DNA of 64,000 nt, from the NCBI RefSeq assembly GCF_001458435.1, contig NZ_CYSF01000017.1, positions 62,001-126,000 of the forward strand. Direction: 5' to 3'. Both the position numbers and the translations under genes were made by a program. Shown piece after piece: positions 16,087 to 24,655 of this stretch. This stretch comes from Thalassovita mediterranea (GTDB taxonomy: Bacteria > Pseudomonadota > Alphaproteobacteria > Rhodobacterales > Rhodobacteraceae). A model generated the notes under the pieces. It worked only from the letters and a program-made list of their open reading frames with translations, ran no database searches and was not told the origin of the DNA. The number at the start of each line of letters is the position of its first letter. The stretch's first letter is position 1.

Positions 16087-17100
16087 TTAGCCGGTCGAGG
16101 CCCGACGCAGCAGTTGGGTCACATCGCCGTCGGGCAGATCGATCTTCGCCAGAGAGAAGTCCAGATAGCTGCGGTCGCAGTGACGCAGGGTGCCCGTTTC
16201 CAGACGCTTGGCCAGATCATCCGGCAGCGCAGGCGAGGTGCGCAGGTCTGCCAACAGGGTTTCTGCAGCGATGCCTTCTGCGTAGATGATTTGGTGATCA
16301 TCAAACAGCAGTTGGTAATATTCCACGAAGCCACCATCCAACTGCACCACAGTGCTACCATTGATCAGATCCCGTGCCTTGATCAGCACCTCGGCGCGAC
16401 CAGCGCCCAGCTCATCGGTGCGCTGATACACAAACAGACGGTGTTCGGGGCTGACGATCAGATCATCCGCGTTGTGCATTGTGCCAGCGCGGATCAAAAC
16501 GGGGGCGAATTCGCCCAGCGCCCGCACGGTGGATTGCCCCACCCAACGCAACACTTGTGGGCCATCATCACGGGTTAGCACGCGGTCGCCCACGCGCAAC
16601 TCCTCCACCCGGCGTTGTTCGCCGGTGGCCATCGTGATGCGGGTGCCTGCGGTAAAGCTGACACAGGCCACTTCGGCCAGTTTGGTATGCGCGCTTTCTT
16701 TATCGACACCGACCAGCGTCAGCTCGGCCTTGGGCACCAACGGCGACAGAGGCAGCGCATACACTTCGACAACGTGGCCTTTGGGGTCCACTTCGACAAG
16801 GACGAGAATTTCTGTGGTACGTCCGTCCGGCGACATGAATGTCAGGCAACAATCCAGATGCAGTGCCCCGCCAGGTGTGCCCATATCCGTGTTTCCAGCA
16901 ATACGAAACGCACCGCTGCGCCCCGGTACAACAGCCAGACGCGCAGACCGTGCGGCAACGCTAACCAGATAGGTATCATCCAGCACCAGTTCATCAGCAA
17001 AGGACAGCGGATCCCCCAGATTTGCCCCATGACTGACCTTCAACGCCGTGGAACGGTAGGCTGGCAGGCTGAATGTGGAATCGGGGGCGAAATCGTTCAT
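16087..17100 (-). CDS. Hint-domain (Hedgehog/intein-type) protein
   Basis: The protein has 337 residues. Residues about 1-140 are an all-beta N-terminal region. A Hint module follows (about 142-290), starting A-C-V-S-F-T-A-G-T-R-I and including V-E-E-L-R-V-G-D-R-V-L-T-R-D-D-G and the H-box S-P-E-H-R-L-F. This Hint_2 type is common in roseobacters, often attached to secreted or surface proteins, and can in principle cleave itself before the Cys. No signal peptide is visible. The start at 17100 (ATG) is uncertain; a GTG at 17127 gives nine more residues. Neither has a good ribosome site. Confidence 0.78.
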   Translation of the reverse strand: MNDFAPDSTFSLPAYRSTALKVSHGANLGDPLSFADELVLDDTYLVSVAARSARLAVVPGRSGAFRIAGNTDMGTPGGALHLDCCLTFMSPDGRTTEILVLVEVDPKGHVVEVYALPLSPLVPKAELTLVGVDKESAHTKLAEVACVSFTAGTRITMATGEQRRVEELRVGDRVLTRDDGPQVLRWVGQSTVRALGEFAPVLIRAGTMHNADDLIVSPEHRLFVYQRTDELGAGRAEVLIKARDLINGSTVVQLDGGFVEYYQLLFDDHQIIYAEGIAAETLLADLRTSPALPDDLAKRLETGTLRHCDRSYLDFSLAKIDLPDGDVTQLLRRASTG

Positions 17101-17127
17101 GATCGTCACTTTATTACCTTCACTCAC

Positions 17128-17401
17128 CGTCTAGGACGGTTAATTGGCGCTGATGCGCCGATACCTCACACGCCACGGTCACTGTGCAGCAAAAACGCGC
17201 AACTGCTGCAGGCGTTAACCGGATCGTCCTAAGCCTAAATACAGAATGCGGCAGAAATCGTCCAATCACGAGATGTTTTGGTGGCGATCCTCTGGCGATT
17301 TCCGATGCGCTGAATTCGTGCTGGCGATTGAAGGCCGATCCCGTCATAGTCCGTAACGGTCAACAGCGGCGCCATTTTATTGGCGCAAGGGAGAATTGGA
17401 T
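17128..17401. other. Divergent intergenic region
   Basis: This 274-base gap lies between the divergent Hint-domain and SDR genes. It must contain both promoters. I see a good ribosome site (aagggag, 17387-17393) for the SDR, but no clear -35/-10 pair, hairpin or small open frame that I can defend. Confidence 0.5.
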
Positions 17402-18181
17402 ATGGATCTCGGGATTTCTGGTAAACGTGCGCTGGTCTGCGCTTCGTCCAAAGGGCTGGGTCGGGGATGCGCCGAAGCACTGGCACAGGCTGGTGTCAAT
17501 CTGGTGATGAACGCCCGCGGCAGCGATGCGCTGGAAGCAACAGCCGCAGACATTCGGGCCACCTATGGCGTCGAAGTAACCACCGTTGCCGCCGACGTGA
17601 CGACCGCCGAAGGGCAAGCAAAAGTGCTGGAGGCCGCAGGTCAGGTTGACATTTTGGTCACCAACGCAGGTGGCCCGCCCCCGGGCATGTGGACCGATTG
17701 GGATCGTGATGATTTCATCAATGCGCTGGATGCCAACATGCTGGCCCCGATTGCGCTGATCAAGGCGCTGGTGCCCGGCATGATGGATCGCGGCTGGGGC
17801 CGTGTGGTCAACATCACCTCGGTTTCGGTCAAGGCACCGATTCCGGTTCTGGGCCTATCAAACGCCGCGCGCGCAGGCCTGACCGGCTATGTTGCAGGCA
17901 CCGCCCGTCAGGTGGCTGGCAAAGGTGTGACCATCAACAACCTACTGCCCGGCATTCACGCCACCGATCGTGCCGTTGCACTGGACACAGGCGTTAGCCA
18001 ACAGCAAGGCATTTCGATGGACGACGCCAAAGCCCAGCGCGCCGCCACTATCCCCGCTGGCCGCTACGGCACCGCGATGGAATTTGGCCAGACCTGCGCA
18101 TTTATGTGTTCGCAGCACGCGGGCTTTATGGTTGGGCAAAACGTGCTGCTGGACGGCGGCGCCTCCAATCAGGTGATGTAA
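17402..18181 (+). CDS. Atypical SDR lacking the Tyr/Lys catalytic pair (BKR-like)
   Basis: The 259-residue protein has the SDR fold signals: A-S-S-K-G-L-G-R-G-C in place of TGxxxGxG, N-A-G-G-P-P-P-G, and N-I-T-S-V-S-V. Where YxxxK should stand the sequence reads L-S-N-A-A-R. The tyrosine is gone and lysine is arginine. This fits the described subgroup of beta-ketoacyl-reductase-like SDRs with an imperfect cofactor motif and catalytic tetrad. The ATG at 17402 is chosen over a TTG at 17396 because an AAGGGAG site lies 8 bases upstream. It is followed after four bases by an AlkC-type gene, likely one operon. The function is unknown. Confidence 0.82.
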   Translation: MDLGISGKRALVCASSKGLGRGCAEALAQAGVNLVMNARGSDALEATAADIRATYGVEVTTVAADVTTAEGQAKVLEAAGQVDILVTNAGGPPPGMWTDWDRDDFINALDANMLAPIALIKALVPGMMDRGWGRVVNITSVSVKAPIPVLGLSNAARAGLTGYVAGTARQVAGKGVTINNLLPGIHATDRAVALDTGVSQQQGISMDDAKAQRAATIPAGRYGTAMEFGQTCAFMCSQHAGFMVGQNVLLDGGASNQVM

Positions 18182-18185
18182 CCCG

Positions 18186-19304
18186 ATGGCAGAGGCGTTC
18201 TCCCTGAAAGATCAGTTGTTCAACGCCGAAAAGGTCGCCTATCTGGGCGGCCTTTTTGCCTCTGCTTGGGACGGGTTTGATCCGGGACGTTTTCAGAAAG
18301 ATGTGATGGCAGAGCTGCCCGCGCTGGAACTGAAACAGCGCCAGCAATTGATCGGGCGCGTGCTTGGCGATCATCTGCCGCGCGATCTGCAGCGCTGTTT
18401 CGACATCATACAAACCGCCCTACCTGCGCCCTGTGATCCGGACCTTTCGGATGATGATTTTGGCGATTTCATCTTCGCACCCTTGGGCGATTTGATTGTC
18501 AGCCGCGGGCTCGACGCCCCAGCCGCCGCCCTGCCCCTGCTGGCCGAGGTGACAACGCGCTTTTCGATGGAATTTGCCCTGCGCCCCTTCCTCAACCACT
18601 GGCCGGAGGAGGTGTTTGCCGCCCTCGACACTTGGGTCACCGCCGACCACTATCACCTGCGCCGTCTGGTCAGCGAAGGCACCCGCCCGCGTCTGCCGTG
18701 GGGCGAAAAGGTGGCAATCGACCCGCTGCGCCCGCTGCCGTTGCTGGATCAACTACACAGTGATCCAACACGGTTTGTCACCCGATCTGTGGCCAACCAC
18801 CTAAACGACCTGTCACGCATCCATCCGCAGGACATGATGAACCGGCTGGAAACATGGAAAACACAAGCCGCGCAGCATGAGAAAGAACTGTTCTGGCTGA
18901 CCAAACACGCGCTGCGCACACTGGTGAAGGATGGCGACACGCGGGCTCTGGCGCAGCTTGGCTACCGTCAGGATGTGCCAATTGCGGCCACTCTCACCGC
19001 CTCTCCTGATCCCGTGCGTATTGGCGACGCGGTCACGCTGGACATTACACTGACCGCTGACAGCGCACTGCCGGTGCTGGTTGACTACGTAATGCACTTT
19101 GATCGCCCGAACGGCAAAACAGGGCGCAAGGTGCACAAACTGAAACAAACAGCGATCCGCGCGGGTGCGCCGCTACAATTGAGCAAAGCGCACAAACTGA
19201 AAGGCAATGCCAGCACCTTTACCCTGCATCCCGGGCCGCATCGGGTGGAACTACAGGTAAACGGCCGCATCCTGGCAGAGGCGCCGTTCGAACTGATCGC
19301 ATAA
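18186..19304 (+). CDS. AlkC-type 3-methyladenine DNA glycosylase with C-terminal Ig-like domain
   Basis: The 372-residue protein begins with an all-helical HEAT-repeat-like region (about 1-265) including T-R-S-V-A-N-H-L-N-D-L-S-R-I-H-P, as in AlkC/AlkD-superfamily alkylpurine glycosylases. The last 105 residues (T-A-S-P-D-P-V-R-I-G-D-A-V-T-L-D-I-T-L, H-P-G-P-H-R-V-E-L-Q-V-N-G-R) form an Ig-like beta domain, an arrangement known in AlkC. It would excise alkylated bases without flipping them. It follows an SDR by four bases. The AlkC assignment over AlkD rests on the Ig-like tail. Confidence 0.82.
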   Translation: MAEAFSLKDQLFNAEKVAYLGGLFASAWDGFDPGRFQKDVMAELPALELKQRQQLIGRVLGDHLPRDLQRCFDIIQTALPAPCDPDLSDDDFGDFIFAPLGDLIVSRGLDAPAAALPLLAEVTTRFSMEFALRPFLNHWPEEVFAALDTWVTADHYHLRRLVSEGTRPRLPWGEKVAIDPLRPLPLLDQLHSDPTRFVTRSVANHLNDLSRIHPQDMMNRLETWKTQAAQHEKELFWLTKHALRTLVKDGDTRALAQLGYRQDVPIAATLTASPDPVRIGDAVTLDITLTADSALPVLVDYVMHFDRPNGKTGRKVHKLKQTAIRAGAPLQLSKAHKLKGNASTFTLHPGPHRVELQVNGRILAEAPFELIA

Positions 19305-19310
19305 CGCAAA

Positions 19311-19342
19311 CGCCGAAACCTTCGGCGGAATGTTCACCGCCA
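19311..19342 (+). other. Two overlapping, mutually exclusive hairpins
   Basis: The arms cgccgaa and ttcggcg (19311-19327) form a perfect 7-base stem. The arms ggcgg and ccgcc (19324-19342) form a second stem that shares bases with the first. There is no T run. The region follows the AlkC stop and precedes the ArsM-like gene, so it may be an alternative-structure element or only an RNA 3' end. Confidence 0.35.
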
Positions 19343-19438
19343 ACCCACAATCGCGTGAACGACGCAACGCAGCGATTGCCCAGCATCGTGCATGTGCTTA
19401 TCCATTTTGACGACAACGTATTTCCGGGGAAGACCAAG

Positions 19439-20479
19439 ATGAAACATGAAAACGTCCAGGACTATTACGGCAAAGTTCTGCAAGGCAGCGACGACCTGCA
19501 AACAAACGCCTGCTGCACCCCCGATGAGATGCCGGAATACCTGAAAGACGTGCTGCGCAACGTGCATGATGAGGTGCTGATGCGCTACTACGGCTGCGGG
19601 CTGGTGATGCCTGACGGCCTAGAGGGCGCTCGCATCCTTGATCTGGGCTGTGGCGCGGGCCGTGACGTTTACGCGCTGGCGCAATTGGTTGGTCCGACCG
19701 GCTACGTTGTGGGTGTGGACATGACAGCCGAACAGCTAGCCGTGGCGCGCGAACATCAGGACTGGCACGCCGAAAAATTCGGCTATGCAAACGTCGAGTT
19801 TCACGAAGGCTACATTGAGAAACTGGATGAGCTGGGTCTGGAACCGGGCAGTTTTGACATCATCGTGTCGAACTGCGTGGTGAACCTATCCACCGACAAA
19901 CAGGCGGTTCTGGATGGCGCCTATCACCTGCTGAAACCGGGTGGGGAAATGTATTTCTCTGACGTTTATGCTGATCGCCGCGTGCCAAAGGCGATGGCAG
20001 AAGATGAGGTGCTGTATGGCGAATGCCTGTCTGGTGCGCTCTACTGGAATGACTTCCTGACCATTGCCAAGAACGCTGGCTTTGAGGATCCGCGTCTGGT
20101 CACCCACCGCCCGTTGACCATCGAAAACCCGGTGCTGGAACAACGCGTTGCACCGCTGTCCTTCACCTCCTCCACCTACCGTCTGTTCAAGCTGGAGGGG
20201 TTGGAACCCGCCTGTGAGGATTACGGTCAAGCGGTGATCTACAAGGGCACCCTGCCCACCGCACCCCATGCGTTCAAACTGGATGATCACCACATCATCG
20301 AGGCGGGCAAGGTTTTCCCTGTCTGTGGCAACACATGGATGATGCTGGCCGATACGCGCTTTGCCGAACACTTCACCTTCATTGGGGATTTCTCCACCCA
20401 CTACGGGATTTTTGAAGGTTGCGGCGGCGAAAGCCCCTTTAATGCCGACAACGGCAGCGACGCGGTCCCCTGCTGCTAA
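19439..20479 (+). CDS. ArsM-like SAM-dependent methyltransferase
   Basis: The 346-residue protein has the SAM-binding motif I-L-D-L-G-C-G-A-G-R-D-V near residue 66. The cysteines fit arsenite methyltransferases: N-A-C-C-T-P near residue 23, S-N-C-V-V-N-L-S near residue 146 and E-P-A-C near residue 262. There are extra cysteines at the very C-terminus (V-P-C-C). ArsM enzymes methylate As(III) to volatile or less toxic forms. No other ars gene is visible nearby, so the substrate could be another metalloid or thiol. The ATG at 19439 has a GGGGAAG site; a GTG further upstream is weaker. The next gene, an ABC ATPase, lies 131 bases on, past a strong hairpin. Confidence 0.72.
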   Translation: MKHENVQDYYGKVLQGSDDLQTNACCTPDEMPEYLKDVLRNVHDEVLMRYYGCGLVMPDGLEGARILDLGCGAGRDVYALAQLVGPTGYVVGVDMTAEQLAVAREHQDWHAEKFGYANVEFHEGYIEKLDELGLEPGSFDIIVSNCVVNLSTDKQAVLDGAYHLLKPGGEMYFSDVYADRRVPKAMAEDEVLYGECLSGALYWNDFLTIAKNAGFEDPRLVTHRPLTIENPVLEQRVAPLSFTSSTYRLFKLEGLEPACEDYGQAVIYKGTLPTAPHAFKLDDHHIIEAGKVFPVCGNTWMMLADTRFAEHFTFIGDFSTHYGIFEGCGGESPFNADNGSDAVPCC

Positions 20480-20530
20480 GCGTCGCGGGGGCCTGCAAGG
20501 TCCCTTGTCTGAAAGACGCACAGTTGTTAA

Positions 20531-20571
20531 GGGTCGGCAAAACCCGATGCTTTTAATCGGGAAGCCGACCC
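20531..20571 (+). other. Long interrupted hairpin between the methyltransferase and ABC ATPase genes
   Basis: The outer arms gggtcggc (20531-20538) and gccgaccc (20564-20571) and the inner arms cccgat (20543-20548) and atcggg (20556-20561) pair perfectly, with an AAAA/AA internal loop and a 7-base terminal loop. No T run follows, so it is not a classical terminator. It may be a protein-binding or RNA-processing element or a repeat-type palindrome. Confidence 0.5.
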
Positions 20572-20610
20572 CATAACACCGGCGCACCCGCGCCGCCACG
20601 AGGAAATCCC

Positions 20611-21717
20611 GTGTCCGCGACCACCATTCCCCCAGTTACTGCCCCGCGTCTGGAAATCCGCAACATGGTGCGCGCCTTTGGGGGCACCCGTGTGGTGGAT
20701 GACGTGTCGCTGAAGGTGATGCCGGGTCAGGTAACCTGCCTGCTAGGGCCATCCGGCTGTGGCAAATCCACCACCCTGCGCATGATCGCCGGCGTGGAAA
20801 TGCAGGACAGTGGCGAAATTTACGTCGATGGCCAGCTGATCTGCGACACGGTGTTCCGCATTCCGCCAGAACGCCGCCATATCGGGCTGATGTTTCAGGA
20901 TTTCGCCCTGTTTCCGCATCTGACCGTGGGGGACAATGTGGCCTTCGGCCTGTCTGGTTCCAAGGCGGAAAAGCGTGCGCGGGTAGAGGAACTGCTGGAC
21001 AAAGTCGGCCTGCGCCGCTTCATCGACGGCTACCCTTACCTGTTGTCGGGCGGCGAACAGCAACGTGTGGCACTGGCCCGCGCCCTTGCGCCGCGCCCCA
21101 AGATCATGCTGATGGATGAACCCTTCTCGGGCCTAGACAACCGGCTGCGCGACGATATCCGCGATCAAACACTGGAACTGCTAAAGGCCGAGGATGCCGC
21201 CGTTCTGCTGGTCACGCACGAACCCGAAGAGGCGATGCGCATGGCCGACGAAATTGCCCTGATGCGGCGCGGCAAGATCGTGCAGCAAGGCGCGCCCTAT
21301 AACATCTACAACGCCCCCAAGGACCGTCAGGCCGTCGCATTTTTCAGCGATATCAACGTGATCTGCGGTAAAGTTCAGGGCGCGCTGTGTGAAACACCCT
21401 TTGGTCAGTTTCTGGCGCCGGGTGTTGCAGATGGTGGTGAGGTGGACATCGTAATCCGCCCCCAGCACCTGAAAATCGAATTTGACCGCAACGGCAAAGG
21501 CCCCGAACCCACCCCACAAAACGGCGTTGCCGCCCGTGGCGAAGTTGTGCGCGCGCGCTTTATGGGATCGGAAAGTCTGGTGGAAATCCGCATGGATTAT
21601 GACGGATCGGTGCTGAAGGCGACGGTGCCCAACGTCTTCTTGCCGCAGGTGGGCCGCCCGCTGTGGCTGATGTTCCGCCGCGATCGCTGTTTCGTATTCC
21701 CGCGCGAATCTGCCTGA
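20611..21717 (+). CDS. Orphan ABC transporter ATP-binding protein, ferric/polyamine-importer type
   Basis: The 368-residue ATPase has Walker A G-P-S-G-C-G-K-S-T, signature L-S-G-G-E-Q-Q-R-V-A-L-A-R-A-L, Walker B I-M-L-M-D-E-P-F-S-G-L-D and the H-loop V-T-H-E-P. A C-terminal TOBE-like region (about 255-365, I-R-P-Q-H-L-K) follows. This is the FbpC/PotA class that powers import of iron(III) or polyamines. No permease or binding-protein gene is adjacent, so its partners are elsewhere or it is promiscuous. It starts at a GTG with an AGGAA site. tatA follows at 187 bases. Confidence 0.88.
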   Translation: MSATTIPPVTAPRLEIRNMVRAFGGTRVVDDVSLKVMPGQVTCLLGPSGCGKSTTLRMIAGVEMQDSGEIYVDGQLICDTVFRIPPERRHIGLMFQDFALFPHLTVGDNVAFGLSGSKAEKRARVEELLDKVGLRRFIDGYPYLLSGGEQQRVALARALAPRPKIMLMDEPFSGLDNRLRDDIRDQTLELLKAEDAAVLLVTHEPEEAMRMADEIALMRRGKIVQQGAPYNIYNAPKDRQAVAFFSDINVICGKVQGALCETPFGQFLAPGVADGGEVDIVIRPQHLKIEFDRNGKGPEPTPQNGVAARGEVVRARFMGSESLVEIRMDYDGSVLKATVPNVFLPQVGRPLWLMFRRDRCFVFPRESA

Positions 21718-21903
21718 GAGGGCAAATACCTCCGCATTATTGGGTAGACACCCCCCAAGAATTGCGTCCTCAGGTGCCGTAACGTCTAAAAATCGCCCCT
21801 ATGCGCGCATTGGTCCTTCCAAGAACACATCGCAGCTATTAGATACAGTAGGTGAATTTCGACGGCGCCGTTCAGCGACGCGCCGTATTAAGGGAGAACA
21901 CTC

Positions 21904-22116
21904 ATGCTGAACAATATCGGCCTTCCCGGCCTTCTTCTGATCGCCGTTGTCGTTCTGGTACTTTTCGGCCGTGGCAAGATCAGCTCGCTGATGGGCGAAG
22001 TGGGCAAAGGCATCACCTCGTTCAAAAAAGGCGTCAACGAAGGCAAGGCAGAACTGGAAGATCAGGCAGCCGCAGCCAAAGACGTGACCCCGGAGTCCGA
22101 CAAAGACAAGGTCTAA
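21904..22116 (+). CDS. tatA: Sec-independent protein translocase TatA
   Basis: The 70-residue protein has the short TatA hydrophobic segment ([13 protein letters not shown]) with the F-G-R-G-K motif after it, an amphipathic helix ([15 protein letters not shown]) and an acidic tail. TatA oligomers form the translocation element for folded twin-arginine substrates, such as the amine oxidase elsewhere in this window. tatB begins three bases after its stop, so tatABC is one operon. Confidence 0.95.
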   Translation: MLNNIGLPGLLLIAVVVLVLFGRGKISSLMGEVGKGITSFKKGVNEGKAELEDQAAAAKDVTPESDKDKV

Positions 22117-22119
22117 GCC

Positions 22120-22566
22120 ATGTTCGATCTGGGCATGAGCGAACTGCTGATCATCGGCGTTGTGGCGTTGATTGTCGTAGGCCCCAAAGACCTGCCCGGG
22201 CTGTTCCGCTCGGTCGGGCAATTTGTGGGCAAAGCACGCGGTATGGCACGAGAGTTCAGCCGCGCAATGGAACAGGCTGCGGATGAGGCAGGCGTCAAGG
22301 ACGTGAGCCAAACCCTGAAAGCGGCCAGCAATCCTGCGCAATTCGGCATGGACAAGGTCAAAGAGGCAACTGACAGCCTGACCGACTGGTCCCCATCCGA
22401 AGGCAGTGAGCCCCTATCCGAAGACCGCGCCGAAGCGGCCCGCAAGATCCAAGAGGCAACCGCCGCCAAGGAACAGGCCCGTCGCGACGCCGAAGCTGCC
22501 GCCGCCGCTGCAGAAGCCGCAGCGTCGGAAGCACCAGCCGCTGAAGAGCCTAAAGAAAAGGGCTAA
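22120..22566 (+). CDS. tatB: Sec-independent protein translocase TatB
   Basis: The 148-residue protein starts with the TatB pattern [26 protein letters not shown]. An amphipathic helix and a long Ala/Glu-rich tail follow ([16 protein letters not shown]). TatB forms the substrate-receptor complex with TatC. It lies between tatA and tatC, with nine bases to tatC. Confidence 0.95.
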   Translation: MFDLGMSELLIIGVVALIVVGPKDLPGLFRSVGQFVGKARGMAREFSRAMEQAADEAGVKDVSQTLKAASNPAQFGMDKVKEATDSLTDWSPSEGSEPLSEDRAEAARKIQEATAAKEQARRDAEAAAAAAEAAASEAPAAEEPKEKG

Positions 22567-22575
22567 GGAACCGCC

Positions 22576-23493
22576 ATGAGCGACACGAAAGAGCTGGAAG
22601 ATTCCAGCGCCCCGCTGATTGAGCATCTGGCCGAACTGCGCACCCGTCTGATCCGGTCTGTGCTGGCCTTTGTTGTCGGTATGGTGATCTGCTTTACCTT
22701 TGGCGGTCAGCTGCTGGATTTCCTGCTGCAACCGATCGAAAAGACGATGCGCGCGCTGGGGAACCCCAATCCGGTGATGCAATACACCGCGCCGCAGGAA
22801 TACTTCTTTACCCTGATCCGCATCTCGATGGTGGGTGGTCTGGTGCTGTCCTTTCCGGTCATCGCCTACCAGCTGTGGCGCTTTGTGGCGCCGGGTCTGT
22901 ATAAGAACGAAAAATCCGCCTTCCTGCCCTTCCTGATCGCATCGCCTGCCCTGTTCCTGCTGGGTGCGGCGTTTTCGCATTATGTGGTGATCCCACTGGC
23001 GATGGCGTTTTTCCTGGGCTTTGCGGATTTCCCGTCCTTCGTGTCTGCCATTCTGGTGGGTGAAGAGATTGAGGGGTCATTGGAAACCGCGCGTCAGGGC
23101 ATCGACATCGTCTTTAACGGCAAGGTGAACGAAAGCCTCGACATCACGTTGAAGATGATCGTGGCCTTTGGTCTGTGTTTCCAGTTGCCTGTGCTGCTGA
23201 CCCTGATGGGCAAGGCCGGTCTGGCTTCCGCCGCTGGTCTGCGCAACACGCGGAAATACGCGGTTGTTGGCATCTTGACTGTCGCCGCACTGGTGACCCC
23301 GCCGGATGTGACCACGCAGTTGATCCTCTTCACTGTGGTTTACGGCCTCTATGAGATTTCGATCTTCCTTGTGGCCCGCGTGGAAACCAAACGCGAAGCT
23401 CAGCTGCGCGCCGAAGGTTACTACGATGACGAAGAAGAAGCCTATGATGATGCGGAACTGGAAGCGTCTGAACAGGACACTGAAAATAAGTAA
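22576..23493 (+). CDS. tatC: Sec-independent protein translocase TatC
   Basis: The 305-residue polytopic membrane protein has the TatC signature L-I-E-H-L-A-E-L-R-T-R-L-I near the N-terminus and A-P-Q-E-Y-F-F-T-L in the first periplasmic region, with the usual six membrane segments. A loop of about 30 residues in the middle (V-G-E-E-I-E-G-S-L-E-T-A-R-Q) is longer than in enteric TatC. The C-terminal tail is very acidic (Y-D-D-E-E-E-A-Y-D-D). TatC recognises the twin-arginine motif. Confidence 0.96.
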   Translation: MSDTKELEDSSAPLIEHLAELRTRLIRSVLAFVVGMVICFTFGGQLLDFLLQPIEKTMRALGNPNPVMQYTAPQEYFFTLIRISMVGGLVLSFPVIAYQLWRFVAPGLYKNEKSAFLPFLIASPALFLLGAAFSHYVVIPLAMAFFLGFADFPSFVSAILVGEEIEGSLETARQGIDIVFNGKVNESLDITLKMIVAFGLCFQLPVLLTLMGKAGLASAAGLRNTRKYAVVGILTVAALVTPPDVTTQLILFTVVYGLYEISIFLVARVETKREAQLRAEGYYDDEEEAYDDAELEASEQDTENK

Positions 23494-23511
23494 GTCGTTA
23501 GGGAATACCCC

Positions 23512-24351
23512 GTGAAAAAGACCGTTAAACGTATTGCAGAGGCGTTGGAGCGTATGGCTCCGGCGCCTCTTTCTGCACCTGACTTTGGCTCTGCCGATGC
23601 TTTTGTGTGGCATGTGGAGCCGGACCGTCTGGAACCGGTGGCCAAGGTAAACCGTGTGGACCTGTCGCTGCTGGTGGGTGTTGACCGCACCCGCGAAACG
23701 CTGCTGGCCAACACGCTGCAATTTGCCAAAGGGTTGCCTGCGAACAACGCCCTCCTCTGGGGGTCGCGTGGGATGGGCAAATCCTCCATCGTGAAGGCGA
23801 TCCATGCCGAGGTTCTGCGTCAGGGGCATGACCTGAAAATCGTGGAGCTGCAGCGTGAGGATCTGCCAAGCGTGTCGCGGCTAATGAACCTGCTACGCAC
23901 CTCTGATGCGCGGTTTCTGTTGTTCTGTGATGACCTGAGCTTTGGTCATGATGATCAGCACTATAAATCGCTGAAGGCTGTTCTGGACGGCGGTATCGAA
24001 GGGCGGCCTGAGAATGTGGTGTTCTATGCCACTTCCAACCGTCGTCACCTGATGCCACGCGATATGATTGAAAACGAACGCTCCAGCGCCATCAACCCCG
24101 CCGAGGCGGTGGAGGAAAAGGTGTCGCTGTCGGATCGTTTTGGTCTGTGGCTGGGCTTCCACCCCTGTTCGCAGGACGACTACCTCGACATGATCCGTGG
24201 CTACTGCAAGGCCTACGGGGTCGAGATTGACGAAGACACGCTTTGGGCAGAGGCCATCGAATGGCAGGCCACCCGTGGCGCGCGGTCGGGTCGCGTGGCC
24301 TGGCAGTATTTCACCGACCTCGCCGGGCGGCGTGGTGTGGCGATCAGCTAA
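23512..24351 (+). CDS. DUF815-family AAA-type ATPase
   Basis: The 279-residue protein has Walker A W-G-S-R-G-M-G-K-S-S-I near residue 85 and a Walker B-like L-L-F-C-D-D-L-S-F near residue 141, followed by D-G-G-I-E-G-R-P-E-N-V and A-T-S-N-R-R-H-L-M-P-R. This is the DUF815 family of predicted ATPases whose role is not settled. It starts at a GTG and follows tatC by 18 bases, so it may be in the tat operon. The segment N-P-A-E-A-V-E-E-K-V-S-L-S-D-R-F-G-L-W is a typical DUF815 stretch. Confidence 0.88.
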   Translation: MKKTVKRIAEALERMAPAPLSAPDFGSADAFVWHVEPDRLEPVAKVNRVDLSLLVGVDRTRETLLANTLQFAKGLPANNALLWGSRGMGKSSIVKAIHAEVLRQGHDLKIVELQREDLPSVSRLMNLLRTSDARFLLFCDDLSFGHDDQHYKSLKAVLDGGIEGRPENVVFYATSNRRHLMPRDMIENERSSAINPAEAVEEKVSLSDRFGLWLGFHPCSQDDYLDMIRGYCKAYGVEIDEDTLWAEAIEWQATRGARSGRVAWQYFTDLAGRRGVAIS

Positions 24352-24364
24352 TTAAGGAACCGGG

Positions 24365-24417
24365 GGCCAAATCTGACACAGATTTGGCCTTCGCCTTTTC
24401 TGGCAACAGAAAAGGCG
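24365..24417 (+). repeat. Two adjacent perfect 11-base hairpins
   Basis: Hairpin 1 is ggccaaatctg-aca-cagatttggcc (24365-24389). Hairpin 2 is cgccttttctg-gcaa-cagaaaaggcg (24392-24417), with a GNRA-type loop. They are two bases apart. The first is followed by a T-rich stretch, so it could terminate the DUF815 transcript. The second has no T run and sits 19 bases before the small membrane protein start. Confidence 0.6.
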
Positions 24418-24436
24418 CATCTCAGAGAACACATCT

Positions 24437-24652
24437 ATGCTCGATACAATTGTCGCTTTTTTATTTATTTTGATATTTTTCTACGCGGTCTATGCACTGT
24501 TCGCGCACATCGGTGACATGGCACGCAGACGCGGTCATAGTCCTTGGCCTTGGTGGATTATTTCTGTTCTTTGGTCACCCTTTGGATCCATAGCAATCTT
24601 GTGGCTGTTCTTTGAAATCAAGCCTAGTGATGGCTGGCGGCAGCTCCGCTAA
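24437..24652 (+). CDS. Small membrane protein of unknown function
   Basis: The 71-residue protein has a first hydrophobic segment (I-V-A-F-L-F-I-L-I-F-F-Y-A-V-Y-A-L-F) and a second (W-W-I-I-S-V-L-W-S-P-F-G-S-I-A-I-L-W-L-F-F). A basic stretch R-R-R-G-H-S-P-W-P lies between them. It is more AT-rich than its neighbours. It follows two strong hairpins and is closed by its own terminator, so it looks like a separate unit. No family is recognised. Confidence 0.55.
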   Translation: MLDTIVAFLFILIFFYAVYALFAHIGDMARRRGHSPWPWWIISVLWSPFGSIAILWLFFEIKPSDGWRQLR

Positions 24653-24655
24653 CAA

